A stretch of DNA of 43,968 nucleotides from Myxococcales bacterium FL481 (lineage in GTDB: Bacteria > Myxococcota_A > Polyangia > Nannocystales > Nannocystaceae). The stretch lies in the NCBI GenBank assembly GCA_006508105.1, contig QKPP01000061.1:1-43968 (forward strand). The letters are read 5' to 3'. Below, one piece after another: positions 19,166-27,276 of the stretch. The position numbers and the translations under genes are program-made. Below the pieces are notes generated by a model, which was not told where the DNA came from, did not search any database, and was given only the letters and a program-made list of their open reading frames with translations. Position 1 is the stretch's first letter, and every line of letters starts with the position of its first letter.

Positions 19166-19327
19166 GTCACCGGGCCGACACCAAAAACGCGAACGCACAG
19201 TCGGCGGCAAACGGTCCTGTCCTCCGGACGTTTTGCGCCGCCCAGCGGTTCGGCCCCGGCAGCCCCACTGCCCGCCACCCTCGAAGCGTGAGTTGACGCA
19301 TTGAACCGACCGCGCAATCGTACGGCC

Positions 19328-19912
19328 GTGCCTCGAGGTCGTGCTTGGATGCTCGCCCTGGCCGCGGGTGTAGCCGGTCTGGGACCGAGTTGTGCGCATC
19401 CGGAGGACGGAGCCCGCACCCGACCGCGACGGATCCACGACAAGGCATCCGTGTTCGGTGACCCCGCACTCGTGCCCACCCGACGTGGCGAGCGGATCCG
19501 GCTGGAGCTCGCGTTGGCGGGAGAGATTGAACGCATCGTGGCCAACGATCCCCACGTGACCCAGGTCGCGGCCTCGGTGCGGATCCCGGCCGCCGATCGT
19601 CCGGCCGCGGCCGTCGTCTCCGTCCAAGCCAGGCCGATGGAGCCCGCGGAACGACGCGCGCTGGCGCAGGACGCTCGGCGCGTCATCCACCGCGTGGTGC
19701 CCGATAGCACGGCGGACACGGTCGACGTAGCGGTGCACGTCGCTCCCGAACCACCGACTCCGGTCGCGTTTCCGTGGGCACTGGCGACCGCGCTCATCGG
19801 TCTCGGGTGGAGCTGCGGCGTCGCCGTGGATCGCTGGCGATCGCGACGACGGCCCCTGCGGTCGGCTCATTCCCGACAATCCTCGCGGCTTCCCATGCCC
19901 AGAAACGACTGA
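19328..19912 (+). CDS. YscJ/FliF-like (ring-building motif) membrane protein, short form
   Basis: About 194 aa from GTG 19328 (alternatives TTG 19301, ATG 19349). It has an N-terminal hydrophobic signal with a Cys (GLGPSC, an imperfect lipobox), a central domain, and a C-terminal membrane helix (FPWALATALIGLGWSCGVAV) with a basic tail. The central segment, LELALAGEIERIVANDPHVT and then AAAVVSVQARP, followed by helix and final strand VDVAVHVAPEP, matches the second ring-building domain of SctJ/YscJ and FliF (GEL-R-I--IDGV--ARVH then SVFI--RP). The usual first domain is missing. The lipid anchor, RBM and C-terminal TM order is that of SctJ. No other T3SS gene lies here. Function inferred; homology is moderate. 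Confidence 0.6.
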   Translation: MPRGRAWMLALAAGVAGLGPSCAHPEDGARTRPRRIHDKASVFGDPALVPTRRGERIRLELALAGEIERIVANDPHVTQVAASVRIPAADRPAAAVVSVQARPMEPAERRALAQDARRVIHRVVPDSTADTVDVAVHVAPEPPTPVAFPWALATALIGLGWSCGVAVDRWRSRRRPLRSAHSRQSSRLPMPRND

Positions 19913-19951
19913 CGTGTGCGCCCGTGGCGGAGCGCCTCATCGCTCACGCGG

Positions 19952-19957
19952 TATACT
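19952..19957 (+). promoter_or_regulatory. Candidate -10 element upstream of DUF4169 gene
   Basis: TATACT, one mismatch from TATAAT, lies 29 bp before ATG 19987. No convincing -35 hexamer is present about 17 bp upstream, so this is a weak prediction supported mainly by its AT-rich contrast with the surroundings. Confidence 0.35.
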
Positions 19958-19986
19958 CTGTCCTTTCCCGACGGGTAGGGACCGCC

Positions 19987-20274
19987 ATGGGTGACGTCAT
20001 TCGGTTGAATCAGTACCGCAAACGCAAAGAGCGCGAGGCCAAGGCCCAACAAGCAGAGGCCAATCGCGTCAAGCACGGTCGCACCAAGGCAGAACGTCAA
20101 CGGCTCGAGCGCGAGCAGCAACGGGCCGATGAGCAACACCGGGGCCGATTGCGAGAGTCCCCCCCCGAGCCCCCCAAGGCGGACCCAAGCTCGAAGACTG
20201 CGCCGCCGCCATCGCCCGACGACGAACCGACGGCCGCGCCACCGCCGTCATCCGACGACGAACCCGACGCGTAG
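19987..20274 (+). CDS. DUF4169-family small basic protein
   Basis: A 95-aa protein. The first 50 residues (MGDVIRLNQYRKRKEREAKA, later NRVKHGRTKAERQRLERE) match the DUF4169 pattern: MGD-I-LR-ARK followed by a charged coiled helix and the NR-KFGRTKAE motif. The last 40 residues are Pro/Ser/Asp-rich (two DDEP-type repeats), a lineage-specific tail. No function has been established for the family. The start is clear because MGD is the family N-terminus. It may have its own promoter, and it precedes the MATE-like gene by 40 bp. Confidence 0.85.
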   Translation: MGDVIRLNQYRKRKEREAKAQQAEANRVKHGRTKAERQRLEREQQRADEQHRGRLRESPPEPPKADPSSKTAPPPSPDDEPTAAPPPSSDDEPDA

Positions 20275-20314
20275 ACCTGGCGCGCCGCGGGCCCCGTGGC
20301 ACACTCCTGCGCTC

Positions 20315-21658
20315 GTGGAGTCGCCAACCCCGTCTGCCAGCGCGCCCGAAGCACGCGTGACGTCAGGCGAGGTGTTCCGCCTGTGGTGGCCGCTGGCCAC
20401 CAGCTGGCTCCTGATGGGCGCCGAAACCCCGGTCCTCGCGGCCGTGGTCGCGCGGATGCCCGACGCGGAGGTGAACCTCGCAGCGTACGGATCGCTGGTC
20501 ATGCCCGTCGCCTTGCTGATCGAAGCGCCCATCATCATGTTGCTGGCGGCATCGACCGCACTCGCGTCGAGCTACGCGACCTACAAGAAGCTGTGGCGGT
20601 TCATGATGGTCTCCGGGGCGGCCCTCACCGTTTTGCACGTCCTGGCCGCCTTCACCCCGCTGTACGACGTGATCGCACGCGACCTCGTGGGGGTTCCCGA
20701 ACCCGTGCACGAGCCGGGCCGGATCGGCCTGCAACTAATGACGCCGTGGACGTGGGCCATCGCTCATCGACGATTCAATCAGGGGGTGCTCATCCGCTTT
20801 CGCTATGCGCGAACGGTCGGCGTGGGCACCATCGTGCGACTCGGAGGCAACTTCTCCGCGCTCGCACTGGGAGCCACCCTGACGTCTTGGTCCGGCATCG
20901 TGGTGGCCGCCGTGGCCGTCTCGACCGGGGTCGTGGCCGAAGCTGTGTTCGCGGCTTGGTGCGTCAAACCGGTGGTCGACCGGCACCTGCGACATGCGCC
21001 GCCGGAGACCGGCGCCGCTCCGCTCGACCAGCGCTCCTTTTTGAAGTTCTACATCCCACTGGCGTTGACGCCGTTGATGTCGCTGATGATCCAACCCATC
21101 GGCGCCGCGGCGATGAGTCGCATGCCCCTCCCGTTGCTATCGCTTGCGGCTTGGCCACCGGCGCACGGCGTCCTGTTTTTGCTGCGAACGGCCGGGTTGT
21201 CGTTCAACGAAGTCGTCGTCACCCTGGTCGGACGACCGGGAGGAGCCGCCTTGCTGCGTCGCTTCGCCGTGCGCATGGCTGCCGTGACAAGTGGCATCAT
21301 CGCGTTGATCGCTTTTACCCCGCTGAGCGGCTGGTGGTTTCGCCACCTGTCGGGCCTGCCTCCCGAACTCGTGGATCTGTGCACGAACGCGTTGCTCATC
21401 GGTATGCTCATGCCCGCGTACTCCGTGATGCAAAACCTGTTTCAGGGGACGCTGGTCCATGCCCGGCGCACGCGAGGCGTGACCGAAGCGGTGGCGTTGT
21501 ACCTGGTGTTGTGCACGACCTTGCTGGCCGCCGGGGCGGCCTGGTCCCCGCTCCCCGGGCTGTACTACGCCCTCGCCAGTTTCACGATCGCTGGCTTGAG
21601 CCAGACCGCCTGGTTGTGGTGGCGCTCGCATCGCCTTACGAGCGACTTGCAGCCGTAG
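20315..21658 (+). CDS. MATE/ANKH-like MOP-superfamily membrane transporter
   Basis: A 447-aa polytopic membrane protein from GTG 20315 with about twelve hydrophobic helices in two halves. The conserved-looking segments (FRLWWPLATSWLLMGAETPV, VNLAAYGSLVMPVALLIEAP, then the TPWTWAIAHRRFNQGVLIRF loop, and FLKFYIPLALTPLMSL opening the second half) suggest the multidrug/oligosaccharidyl-lipid/polysaccharide flippase superfamily, possibly close to the ANKH branch. It probably exports a small molecule or lipid-linked substrate by ion antiport. Upstream in-frame codons back to 20129 overlap the DUF4169 gene and are not hydrophobic. It converges on the FKBP gene with a 9-bp gap. Confidence 0.85.
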   Translation: MESPTPSASAPEARVTSGEVFRLWWPLATSWLLMGAETPVLAAVVARMPDAEVNLAAYGSLVMPVALLIEAPIIMLLAASTALASSYATYKKLWRFMMVSGAALTVLHVLAAFTPLYDVIARDLVGVPEPVHEPGRIGLQLMTPWTWAIAHRRFNQGVLIRFRYARTVGVGTIVRLGGNFSALALGATLTSWSGIVVAAVAVSTGVVAEAVFAAWCVKPVVDRHLRHAPPETGAAPLDQRSFLKFYIPLALTPLMSLMIQPIGAAAMSRMPLPLLSLAAWPPAHGVLFLLRTAGLSFNEVVVTLVGRPGGAALLRRFAVRMAAVTSGIIALIAFTPLSGWWFRHLSGLPPELVDLCTNALLIGMLMPAYSVMQNLFQGTLVHARRTRGVTEAVALYLVLCTTLLAAGAAWSPLPGLYYALASFTIAGLSQTAWLWWRSHRLTSDLQP

Positions 21659-21667
21659 ATGCGCCGG

Positions 21668-22135
21668 TCAGCGCTCCACGCCCGTCGAGCCCGGCGCGAC
21701 GGCCATGATCTGTACAGCAAAGTGCAGCATCGCTTGGGGCGGGATCTTGGCCATCGCGCGGCCGCGGTACCCCAGAGCCGGCGGCACGATGATCTCTCGC
21801 AGTTCTCCAGGGCGCGCCCCGACCAAGCCCTGGTGCAACCCGTCGATGTAGTTCGGATCGTGGCCGAGCATGATCACCAACGGCTCGCGCTCGTGCGAAG
21901 ACTCGATCGTGGCGCCATCGGCGAGGCGGAGGAGGTAGTGCACGCGCAACGTGTCCCCGTCCGCCGCCGCGGGCCCGCTGCCCTCCGACAATACCCGCAC
22001 AACGAGTCCCGACTCGTTCTCGCTGCGCCGCAACTCGGCTCCCGCGAAGGCATCGATCCCCTGTGGCCGATCGTGACAAGCGATCAGGGGGAGCCAGCCG
22101 GCGAAGCAAACGACTCGGCCGATCACAGACAGCAT
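21668..22135 (-). CDS. FKBP-type peptidyl-prolyl cis-trans isomerase lipoprotein
   Basis: A 155-aa protein from ATG 22135: signal peptide with lipobox (AGWLPLIAC), a short linker, and then one FKBP domain. The domain shows DTLRVHYLLRLADGATIESS, GLHQGLVGARPGELREIIVP, LGYRGRAMAKIPP and the final strand LHFAVQIMAV, which are the core elements of the active pocket. It probably assists folding of envelope proteins. Upstream codons to 22318 overlap the serA terminator and are not family-like. A strong terminator just upstream separates it from the SerA-type gene, so it likely has its own promoter inside the 22136-22165 region or further upstream. Confidence 0.93.
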   Translation of the reverse strand: MLSVIGRVVCFAGWLPLIACHDRPQGIDAFAGAELRRSENESGLVVRVLSEGSGPAAADGDTLRVHYLLRLADGATIESSHEREPLVIMLGHDPNYIDGLHQGLVGARPGELREIIVPPALGYRGRAMAKIPPQAMLHFAVQIMAVAPGSTGVER

Positions 22136-22165
22136 TGCCGAGATGCTGGCACGCCGCCCGCAGAC

Positions 22166-22211
22166 AAAAAAGCCGGCCGTCGAGAAACTGCGCCTGTTCA
22201 CGACGGCCGGC
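22166..22211 (-). terminator. Strong Rho-independent terminator (minus strand)
   Basis: A perfect 11-bp stem, GCCGGCCGTCG (22172-22182) with CGACGGCCGGC (22201-22211), encloses an 18-nt loop. Read leftwards it is followed by six T residues (the plus-strand A-run 22166-22171). It lies downstream of the minus-strand SerA-type gene and just upstream of the FKBP start, so it should end the former's transcript. Confidence 0.87.
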
Positions 22212-22362
22212 GGCGCGATCGCGCAGCGGAGAAACTCGGCGCTCGCGCCTAGGAAGGGTCGCCCGCTCGGTTCTTGGCGGGCCGAGCGGGGCCGACGACC
22301 CACCGGCCTAAACGCCACGCTCCGGGAGACGTTACGCCGACCGATACGAAGTTCGCATCGCG

Positions 22363-23574
22363 CTATCGCGCCGCTCGAATGTCAACGGCCAACACGTCGG
22401 CCTGCCCCTGCAAAGCCGACACAACTGCCGAACTCGGCTCACACTCCAGTGCAATCGTGGCACAAGCCGCCGCGCTCGAGCCGGAGAACACGACGTTTTG
22501 CATTTGTTGCACGTTGAGCCCCTCGCGGCGGAGAGTGTCGAGCACCCCCGCGAGCACGCCCACGCGATCGAGGTGACGAACGACGACCGTGCACCGGGCC
22601 GGGCGGTCCGTCAGCACGTTCACCACGTTATGCACCACCCCGCGCGATGCGAAGTCGGTGATGATCCGAATGACTTCGTCAGCCGTCGCCGCTTCGGCCT
22701 GCGCGGTGGAAGCCCCGATATGCGGCGTGCCGCAAAACCCCGACTCCGCGGCGAGCAGCGGGTGCGCGAACTCGGCCCGGCCGGAGCTAGGCTCCCCTTC
22801 GAAGACGTCCAGTCCGGCGCGAAGTCGACCCGATCGGACCTCTTGCGCCAAGGCTTCGTCGTCGACCACCCCGCCCCGGGCCGTGTGCAACACGATGGCC
22901 TGGTCCGGCAGACGAGCCAGCTGCTCCGCGCCGACCAGATGGTGGGTGGATTCGCTGTACGGCACGTGCACGCTCAGCACGTCACTGGTGCGCAACAACT
23001 CATCAAGGGTCGCCACGGCAGTCGCCCCCAGAGCCGCCGCAGTCCCCGCATCGAGACGCGGGGTGAAAGCCGAAACCTGCATGCCAAAGGCGCCCCCTCG
23101 CGCCGCGACTTCACGCGCGATCGCCCCGAAACCCAGCAAGCCGAGTCGACGCCCGTACAATCCCCGACCAGCACCGTAGGTTTTCTTGTCCCACACGCCC
23201 GACTTGAGCGCGCTGGTGGCCGCGGGGATTTGGCGATCGAGCGCCAAGAGCAAACCGAACGTCAACTCGGCCACGGCGATGGCGTTCTTTCCCGGGCAGT
23301 TGGCCACGAACACGCCGTAGCGACTCGCCGCCGCGCGGTCGATGGTGTTGACCCCCGCCCCCGCCCGAACGACTAACGACAACGACGGGCACCGCTCGAA
23401 CACCTCTTGGGTGACCTTCGTCGATCGGACCACCAACACCTCGGCCTGGCCATCGACGAGGGCCTGGGCGAGCGAGTCCCCACTGAGTTGAGGAGAGACG
23501 TCGATCTCAAACCCCGCCGCGGCCAAGGTGTCACGTGCGGCTAAAGGAAATTTGTCGGCGACGAGAATGCGCAT
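22363..23574 (-). CDS. serA: D-3-phosphoglycerate dehydrogenase-like (SerA family) with ACT domain
   Basis: A 403-aa D-2-hydroxyacid dehydrogenase from ATG 23574. It has the substrate-domain start MRILVADKFPLAARDTLAAA, the NAD-binding loop GRRLGLLGFGAIAREVAARG, the active-site Arg in LHTARGGVVDDEAL, Glu in GLDVFEGEPSSG and His in CGTPHIGAST. The C-terminal 80 residues form an ACT domain (CTVVVRHLDRVGVLAGVLDT). This matches SerA, the first step of phosphorylated serine synthesis (3-phosphoglycerate to 3-phosphohydroxypyruvate), with feedback regulation through ACT. No serB or serC is nearby, and a related hydroxyacid substrate cannot be excluded. Upstream codons to 23616 lack family similarity. 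It ends before a strong terminator. Confidence 0.9.
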   Translation of the reverse strand: MRILVADKFPLAARDTLAAAGFEIDVSPQLSGDSLAQALVDGQAEVLVVRSTKVTQEVFERCPSLSLVVRAGAGVNTIDRAAASRYGVFVANCPGKNAIAVAELTFGLLLALDRQIPAATSALKSGVWDKKTYGAGRGLYGRRLGLLGFGAIAREVAARGGAFGMQVSAFTPRLDAGTAAALGATAVATLDELLRTSDVLSVHVPYSESTHHLVGAEQLARLPDQAIVLHTARGGVVDDEALAQEVRSGRLRAGLDVFEGEPSSGRAEFAHPLLAAESGFCGTPHIGASTAQAEAATADEVIRIITDFASRGVVHNVVNVLTDRPARCTVVVRHLDRVGVLAGVLDTLRREGLNVQQMQNVVFSGSSAAACATIALECEPSSAVVSALQGQADVLAVDIRAAR

Positions 23575-23732
23575 CGGCGGCACCGATAGCACAGGTGAGC
23601 TTCGCTGCCGTGTCACAAGCTCGGCTCACGTGGTGCGGCCGCGCCCCACAGGGCCGGGTGCGGCCAAGCATCCAGCGCCGCCGGCTCGCGCGCCGCGAGC
23701 CATCGCGGTGGAGGCCGCGAGCTCGCGCGCCG

Positions 23733-25961
23733 CTACGGAGCGGACGGGCTCACCGTCTCGGCCCGCAACGCGTCCACGAGCCAGTTGACGTGGCGCTGGG
23801 GCGCCCCCGTCGCCGTCACGTGGGCCCGCAGACACTCGGACTCGAGCACCCGCACGTGATCGCTGACGTTGGTCTCGAAGGTCGAACCCCGGACGATCTT
23901 GCCGTCGGGTGTCACCTGCCGCCCCTCGATGGCCACCTCGCGCAGCACGGCGATCGACGCCAGGCGCAGTAGCTCGAAACGCCGATCGTGCTGCTCGGGT
24001 GTCGTGGCGACGGAGACGATGAGCTTGCCGAAGGTGGGGTCCTTGTTGACCAACGTGTCCCCCTCGGAAAACCCGCAGTCGAAACGGACGCCGAGGTCTG
24101 CGATCCCGGCGAGACCGGCGGCTCGCAATGCGACGAGGACATCTTCGGCGGCGGGCACTTCGATGCGATCGAACACCCCGGCATTCGGCAGAAACAGTCC
24201 GCATTTGCCATCGCGCGAGTCTTTGACGTCGGGACGCCAAGACTCGGCGTTGATCCGAAACTCCCGACCGACGTGGGTACACACGACATCCTCTTGTGCA
24301 AACAGGATCGGTCGTCCCGCCGCGACATGAAACTGCAACGCGACAAGATCGACGGGCTCATCCCCCCGCGTGGTGCGAATGCGGTGCGTTTCCTCGCTCA
24401 CCGGATGCTCAACTTGAATGCGCGTGTTCATCTCCAGCAGGTAGTACCGCCCGTCTTTGAACATCAACTCGACGGTGCACGCCCCGACGTATCCGACAGT
24501 GTCGGCGATGCGAACCGCCAGCTGGCAGATCGAGGACTCGAGACCGGGGTCGTCCCGCAAGATCGCGGGTGGCGCTTCTTCTTGGATTTTTTGGCTGGCA
24601 CGCTGCTCGCTGCAGTCACGCATGCCAAAGTGCCGGGTGTTGCCGAAGCGGTCGCGCACCACCTGGACCTCGAGGTGGATGGTGTCCGCGATGTTTTGCT
24701 CAAACATCACTCCGGGATCCCAGCCGTTGGCTTCGATCTCCGACAACACCTTGTGGACTGCAGCCGGGACTCCCGATGGTGCGTCCACGATGGCTTGACC
24801 GCGCCCACCGCCGCCGTTGGCGGCCTTGAGTCGACCGGGAAACGCAAAACGCCCCGCTTTGTAGCCGGCGAGTACAGCATCGAGCACGGCCTCGGGGTCT
24901 TCGTGATCGATCACGATGCCCGGAGTCACCGACTGCTCGTCGAACGACTGGGCGAGCAAACGAAACCGTCGCTTGTCGCCCGCTCGCAACACCGTGTCTT
25001 GCGTCGGTCCGACAAACACGATGCCGTGGCGACGAAAGTGGGCAATGGCGGCCGCGTTCTCGGCCAACGGCCCGTAGCCGGGGTAGATCGCGGATCGGGC
25101 CAACTCGGCGCGGGCGTCCTCGCCAAAGCGCGCTTCGTAAGCCGCCAACACGCGCTCGGTGACCTGCAGAAAGTTCGCGTAGCTTTCGCGGAAGCTCCCG
25201 GCCAGCGCGATGCTAAATCCGCCCGCCGCTTCGGCCAAACGCACCTGCAACGCGCCGTCGTCATCGCGCTCGCTGTACAGCACGACCGGCGTCGCGCCGA
25301 ATGCAGCGGCTTCGCGTACCGCACGAACCCCCATCTCGCCTTTGTCGGCGACGATGAGGTAGCGCAGCGCCCCCTCGCCCACGGTGGTCGCCGGGAGGCC
25401 CCGAAGGTCGTAGGTTGCCAGGTACAACACGTCCGCTGCGCGAGGGTCTTCCGACACCAGCCGAGCCGCCGACTGGCGCAACCGCTCAAAGGTGCGCAAC
25501 CGCAGGGGCTCATCGATCGTCAACGCCACGATCTCGTCGAGTGGCGTGTCGCCGTCTTCGAGTCCGGCCACGATACGCTCGGCGAGCTCCTCAGGGGCCA
25601 TGCGTTTGACCCGGCGTTGGACCTCCAGCTCGGCGAGCTGGGTCATCGCGCGATCGATGCGGGCCGCCAAGGCCCGCACCCGCGCGGGAGCATCGGCATC
25701 GACCCGAGCGATGTTGGGCTCCCAGACGAAGTAGCGCAGCCATTGCTCACGGTTGGCGATGACATAGCGCAATGCGACCAAACGATGACCAAGCTCGCGC
25801 AAGGGCAGTGAGCGCAGGTCACCCAGGCGGGCGCCGGGAATCCCGGCGATCACCGCGAGCGCTTCGTTGCAGCCGACGTACCCAGCGAGCGGGGTCACCA
25901 GCCGGCCCATAGCGGCAGCAATCTCGGGAGAAGGTGTGGCGTGGGTGTCGTTGGAGCTCAC
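23733..25961 (-). CDS. Biotin-carboxylase-like ATP-grasp protein with long N-terminal extension
   Basis: About 742 aa from GTG 25961 (ATG 25910 gives 725 aa). Residues about 230-700 form a biotin carboxylase: YLIVADKGEMGVRAVREAAA opens the preATP-grasp domain. The glycine loop is RLKAANGGGGRGQAIV, HLEVQVVRDRFGN follows, and the catalytic segment is LLEMNTRIQVEHPVSEE. Such enzymes carboxylate the biotin of a carrier protein using ATP and bicarbonate. Neither a biotinyl domain (AMKM) nor a carboxyltransferase is attached or adjacent, so it needs a partner encoded elsewhere. The first 220 residues (LGHRLVALRYVIANREQWLR and VQRRVKRMAPEELAERIVAG) are helical and not part of a standard subunit of about 450 aa. 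The upstream open frame to 26525 looks non-coding. Confidence 0.88.
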   Translation of the reverse strand: MSSNDTHATPSPEIAAAMGRLVTPLAGYVGCNEALAVIAGIPGARLGDLRSLPLRELGHRLVALRYVIANREQWLRYFVWEPNIARVDADAPARVRALAARIDRAMTQLAELEVQRRVKRMAPEELAERIVAGLEDGDTPLDEIVALTIDEPLRLRTFERLRQSAARLVSEDPRAADVLYLATYDLRGLPATTVGEGALRYLIVADKGEMGVRAVREAAAFGATPVVLYSERDDDGALQVRLAEAAGGFSIALAGSFRESYANFLQVTERVLAAYEARFGEDARAELARSAIYPGYGPLAENAAAIAHFRRHGIVFVGPTQDTVLRAGDKRRFRLLAQSFDEQSVTPGIVIDHEDPEAVLDAVLAGYKAGRFAFPGRLKAANGGGGRGQAIVDAPSGVPAAVHKVLSEIEANGWDPGVMFEQNIADTIHLEVQVVRDRFGNTRHFGMRDCSEQRASQKIQEEAPPAILRDDPGLESSICQLAVRIADTVGYVGACTVELMFKDGRYYLLEMNTRIQVEHPVSEETHRIRTTRGDEPVDLVALQFHVAAGRPILFAQEDVVCTHVGREFRINAESWRPDVKDSRDGKCGLFLPNAGVFDRIEVPAAEDVLVALRAAGLAGIADLGVRFDCGFSEGDTLVNKDPTFGKLIVSVATTPEQHDRRFELLRLASIAVLREVAIEGRQVTPDGKIVRGSTFETNVSDHVRVLESECLRAHVTATGAPQRHVNWLVDALRAETVSPSAP

Positions 25962-26443
25962 GGAGGCAGGAGAGAATACGGAAGTTGCCGAAAAGCGACA
26001 GACCGCGACGTCGGGCGCTCGCGCACTGCGAGCACAACGGCGAACGCCCACTGGGGATCCGACTGCGGGCGACGCGAATTCGCATTGCCGGCCAGCTAGA
26101 GGCCAAAATATCGCCGCGCAACTGTTTTCGCAGGGCGCCGTGCACGGACTTTGAGACGCCGGGGCACGTCGTCGAAGGACGCGACCCCGGGTCTGCGGGC
26201 GCCAGCCACCGCTGAACCCCGCGCAAGCGCCAGGCGACCTGAAAACAGCCGGTGCTGGCGATCGGGTCGACCCGTGGTCCCACCGGGATGCCGTCACCGA
26301 AGGAGCGTCGGCCCTCCCACTGTCGCCGGCGGATGACGATCGCGGACGGTGCGCGCACCGGTTGGAGGGCGGCCGGCGGCACACTATGCGCGGACGCACT
26401 TCACATCCTCGGCACGTCGGCGACCCTATGATGGCCGGCGACG
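25962..26443. other. 482-bp divergent intergenic region
   Basis: Lies between the biotin-carboxylase-like gene (minus) and the formate/nitrite-family gene (plus). Open frames extend through it only because of high GC. No motif, repeat or RNA gene was recognised. It presumably holds both promoters. Confidence 0.5.
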
Positions 26444-27268
26444 ATGTCCTCCGCCGAAAGCACGCAAGCTCGTCCTCCTGTCGACATCGCACGCAGCGTC
26501 GAACAGTTGGGCGTCGCCAAGGCAACCGCCAGCCCCATTACCCTGCTCACCTTGGCCGTCCTCGCGGGCGCCTTCATCTCGCTTGGCGCGCTGTTTTTTA
26601 CCGTGGTTGTGGCCGGATCGGACGCGGGCGTTGGTCCGATCCGGTTGCTGGGAGGAGTGGCGTTTTGTCTCGGCTTAGTCCTCGTCGTCGTCGCGGGGGC
26701 CGAGCTGTTTACCGGCAATAACTTGGTGGCCATGGCGTGGGCATCGGGTCTGGTCCCCACGTCATCGCTTTGGCGCCACTGGAGTATCGTGTACCTCGGC
26801 AACGTGGTCGGCTGTGTCGTGACAGCGATCTTTGTGGTTGTCTCCGACGTCGATGCCTTGGGCGATGGGCGCGTCGGCGCCACGGCGATCGCCATTGGCC
26901 ACGCCAAGGCCCAACTTGGCGCCGTCGAGGCATTCACGCGCGGCGTGCTCTGCAATGCCTTGGTGTGCCTGGCCGTGTGGCTGGCCATGGGGGGACGAAC
27001 CGTGACCGACAAGATCCTCGCCGTGCTGTTTCCCATCGCGGGTTTCGTCACGATGGGCTTCGAGCACTGTATCGCCAACTGGTTCTTTTTGCCGTACGCG
27101 CTGGGACTCGACGCGGCGATCTCCATCAGCGACGTGGCCGGCAACCTCGTGTGGGTGAGCCTGGGCAACCTCGTCGGAGGCACGTTGTTAGTCGCCGGCG
27201 TGTACTGGCTGGCGTACCTTCGGCCCGAAACCAACCGAGTCGGCGCAACCCCGACCAGCGGGCGCTGA
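26444..27268 (+). CDS. Formate/nitrite transporter (FNT) family channel
   Basis: A 274-aa inner-membrane protein with six predicted helices in the FNT/aquaporin-like fold. Family signatures include GAFISLGALFFTVVV (helix 1), GLVLVVVAGAELFTGNNLVA (the AELFTGN motif of helix 2), and GNVVGCVV. Later come RGVLCNALVCLAVWLAMGGR (CNxLVCLAxW), FVTMGFEHCIANWFFLPYAL (central His, HxxAN) and the final GNLVGGTLLV. FNT channels pass formate, nitrite, lactate or hydrosulfide as weak acids. No pyruvate formate-lyase, nitrite reductase or formate dehydrogenase is present to say which. It converges on the N-ATPase operon with an 8-bp gap. Confidence 0.95.
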   Translation: MSSAESTQARPPVDIARSVEQLGVAKATASPITLLTLAVLAGAFISLGALFFTVVVAGSDAGVGPIRLLGGVAFCLGLVLVVVAGAELFTGNNLVAMAWASGLVPTSSLWRHWSIVYLGNVVGCVVTAIFVVVSDVDALGDGRVGATAIAIGHAKAQLGAVEAFTRGVLCNALVCLAVWLAMGGRTVTDKILAVLFPIAGFVTMGFEHCIANWFFLPYALGLDAAISISDVAGNLVWVSLGNLVGGTLLVAGVYWLAYLRPETNRVGATPTSGR

Positions 27269-27276
27269 CCCGGCGC

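Noticed and set aside
20296-21708. Plus-strand open frame of 470 codons overlapping the MATE-like gene
   Set aside because: Arg-rich translation with no membrane helices; the overlapping frame has clear transporter helices.
23988-25811. Plus-strand open frame of 607 codons
   Set aside because: It is a shadow of the biotin-carboxylase-like gene on the minus strand.
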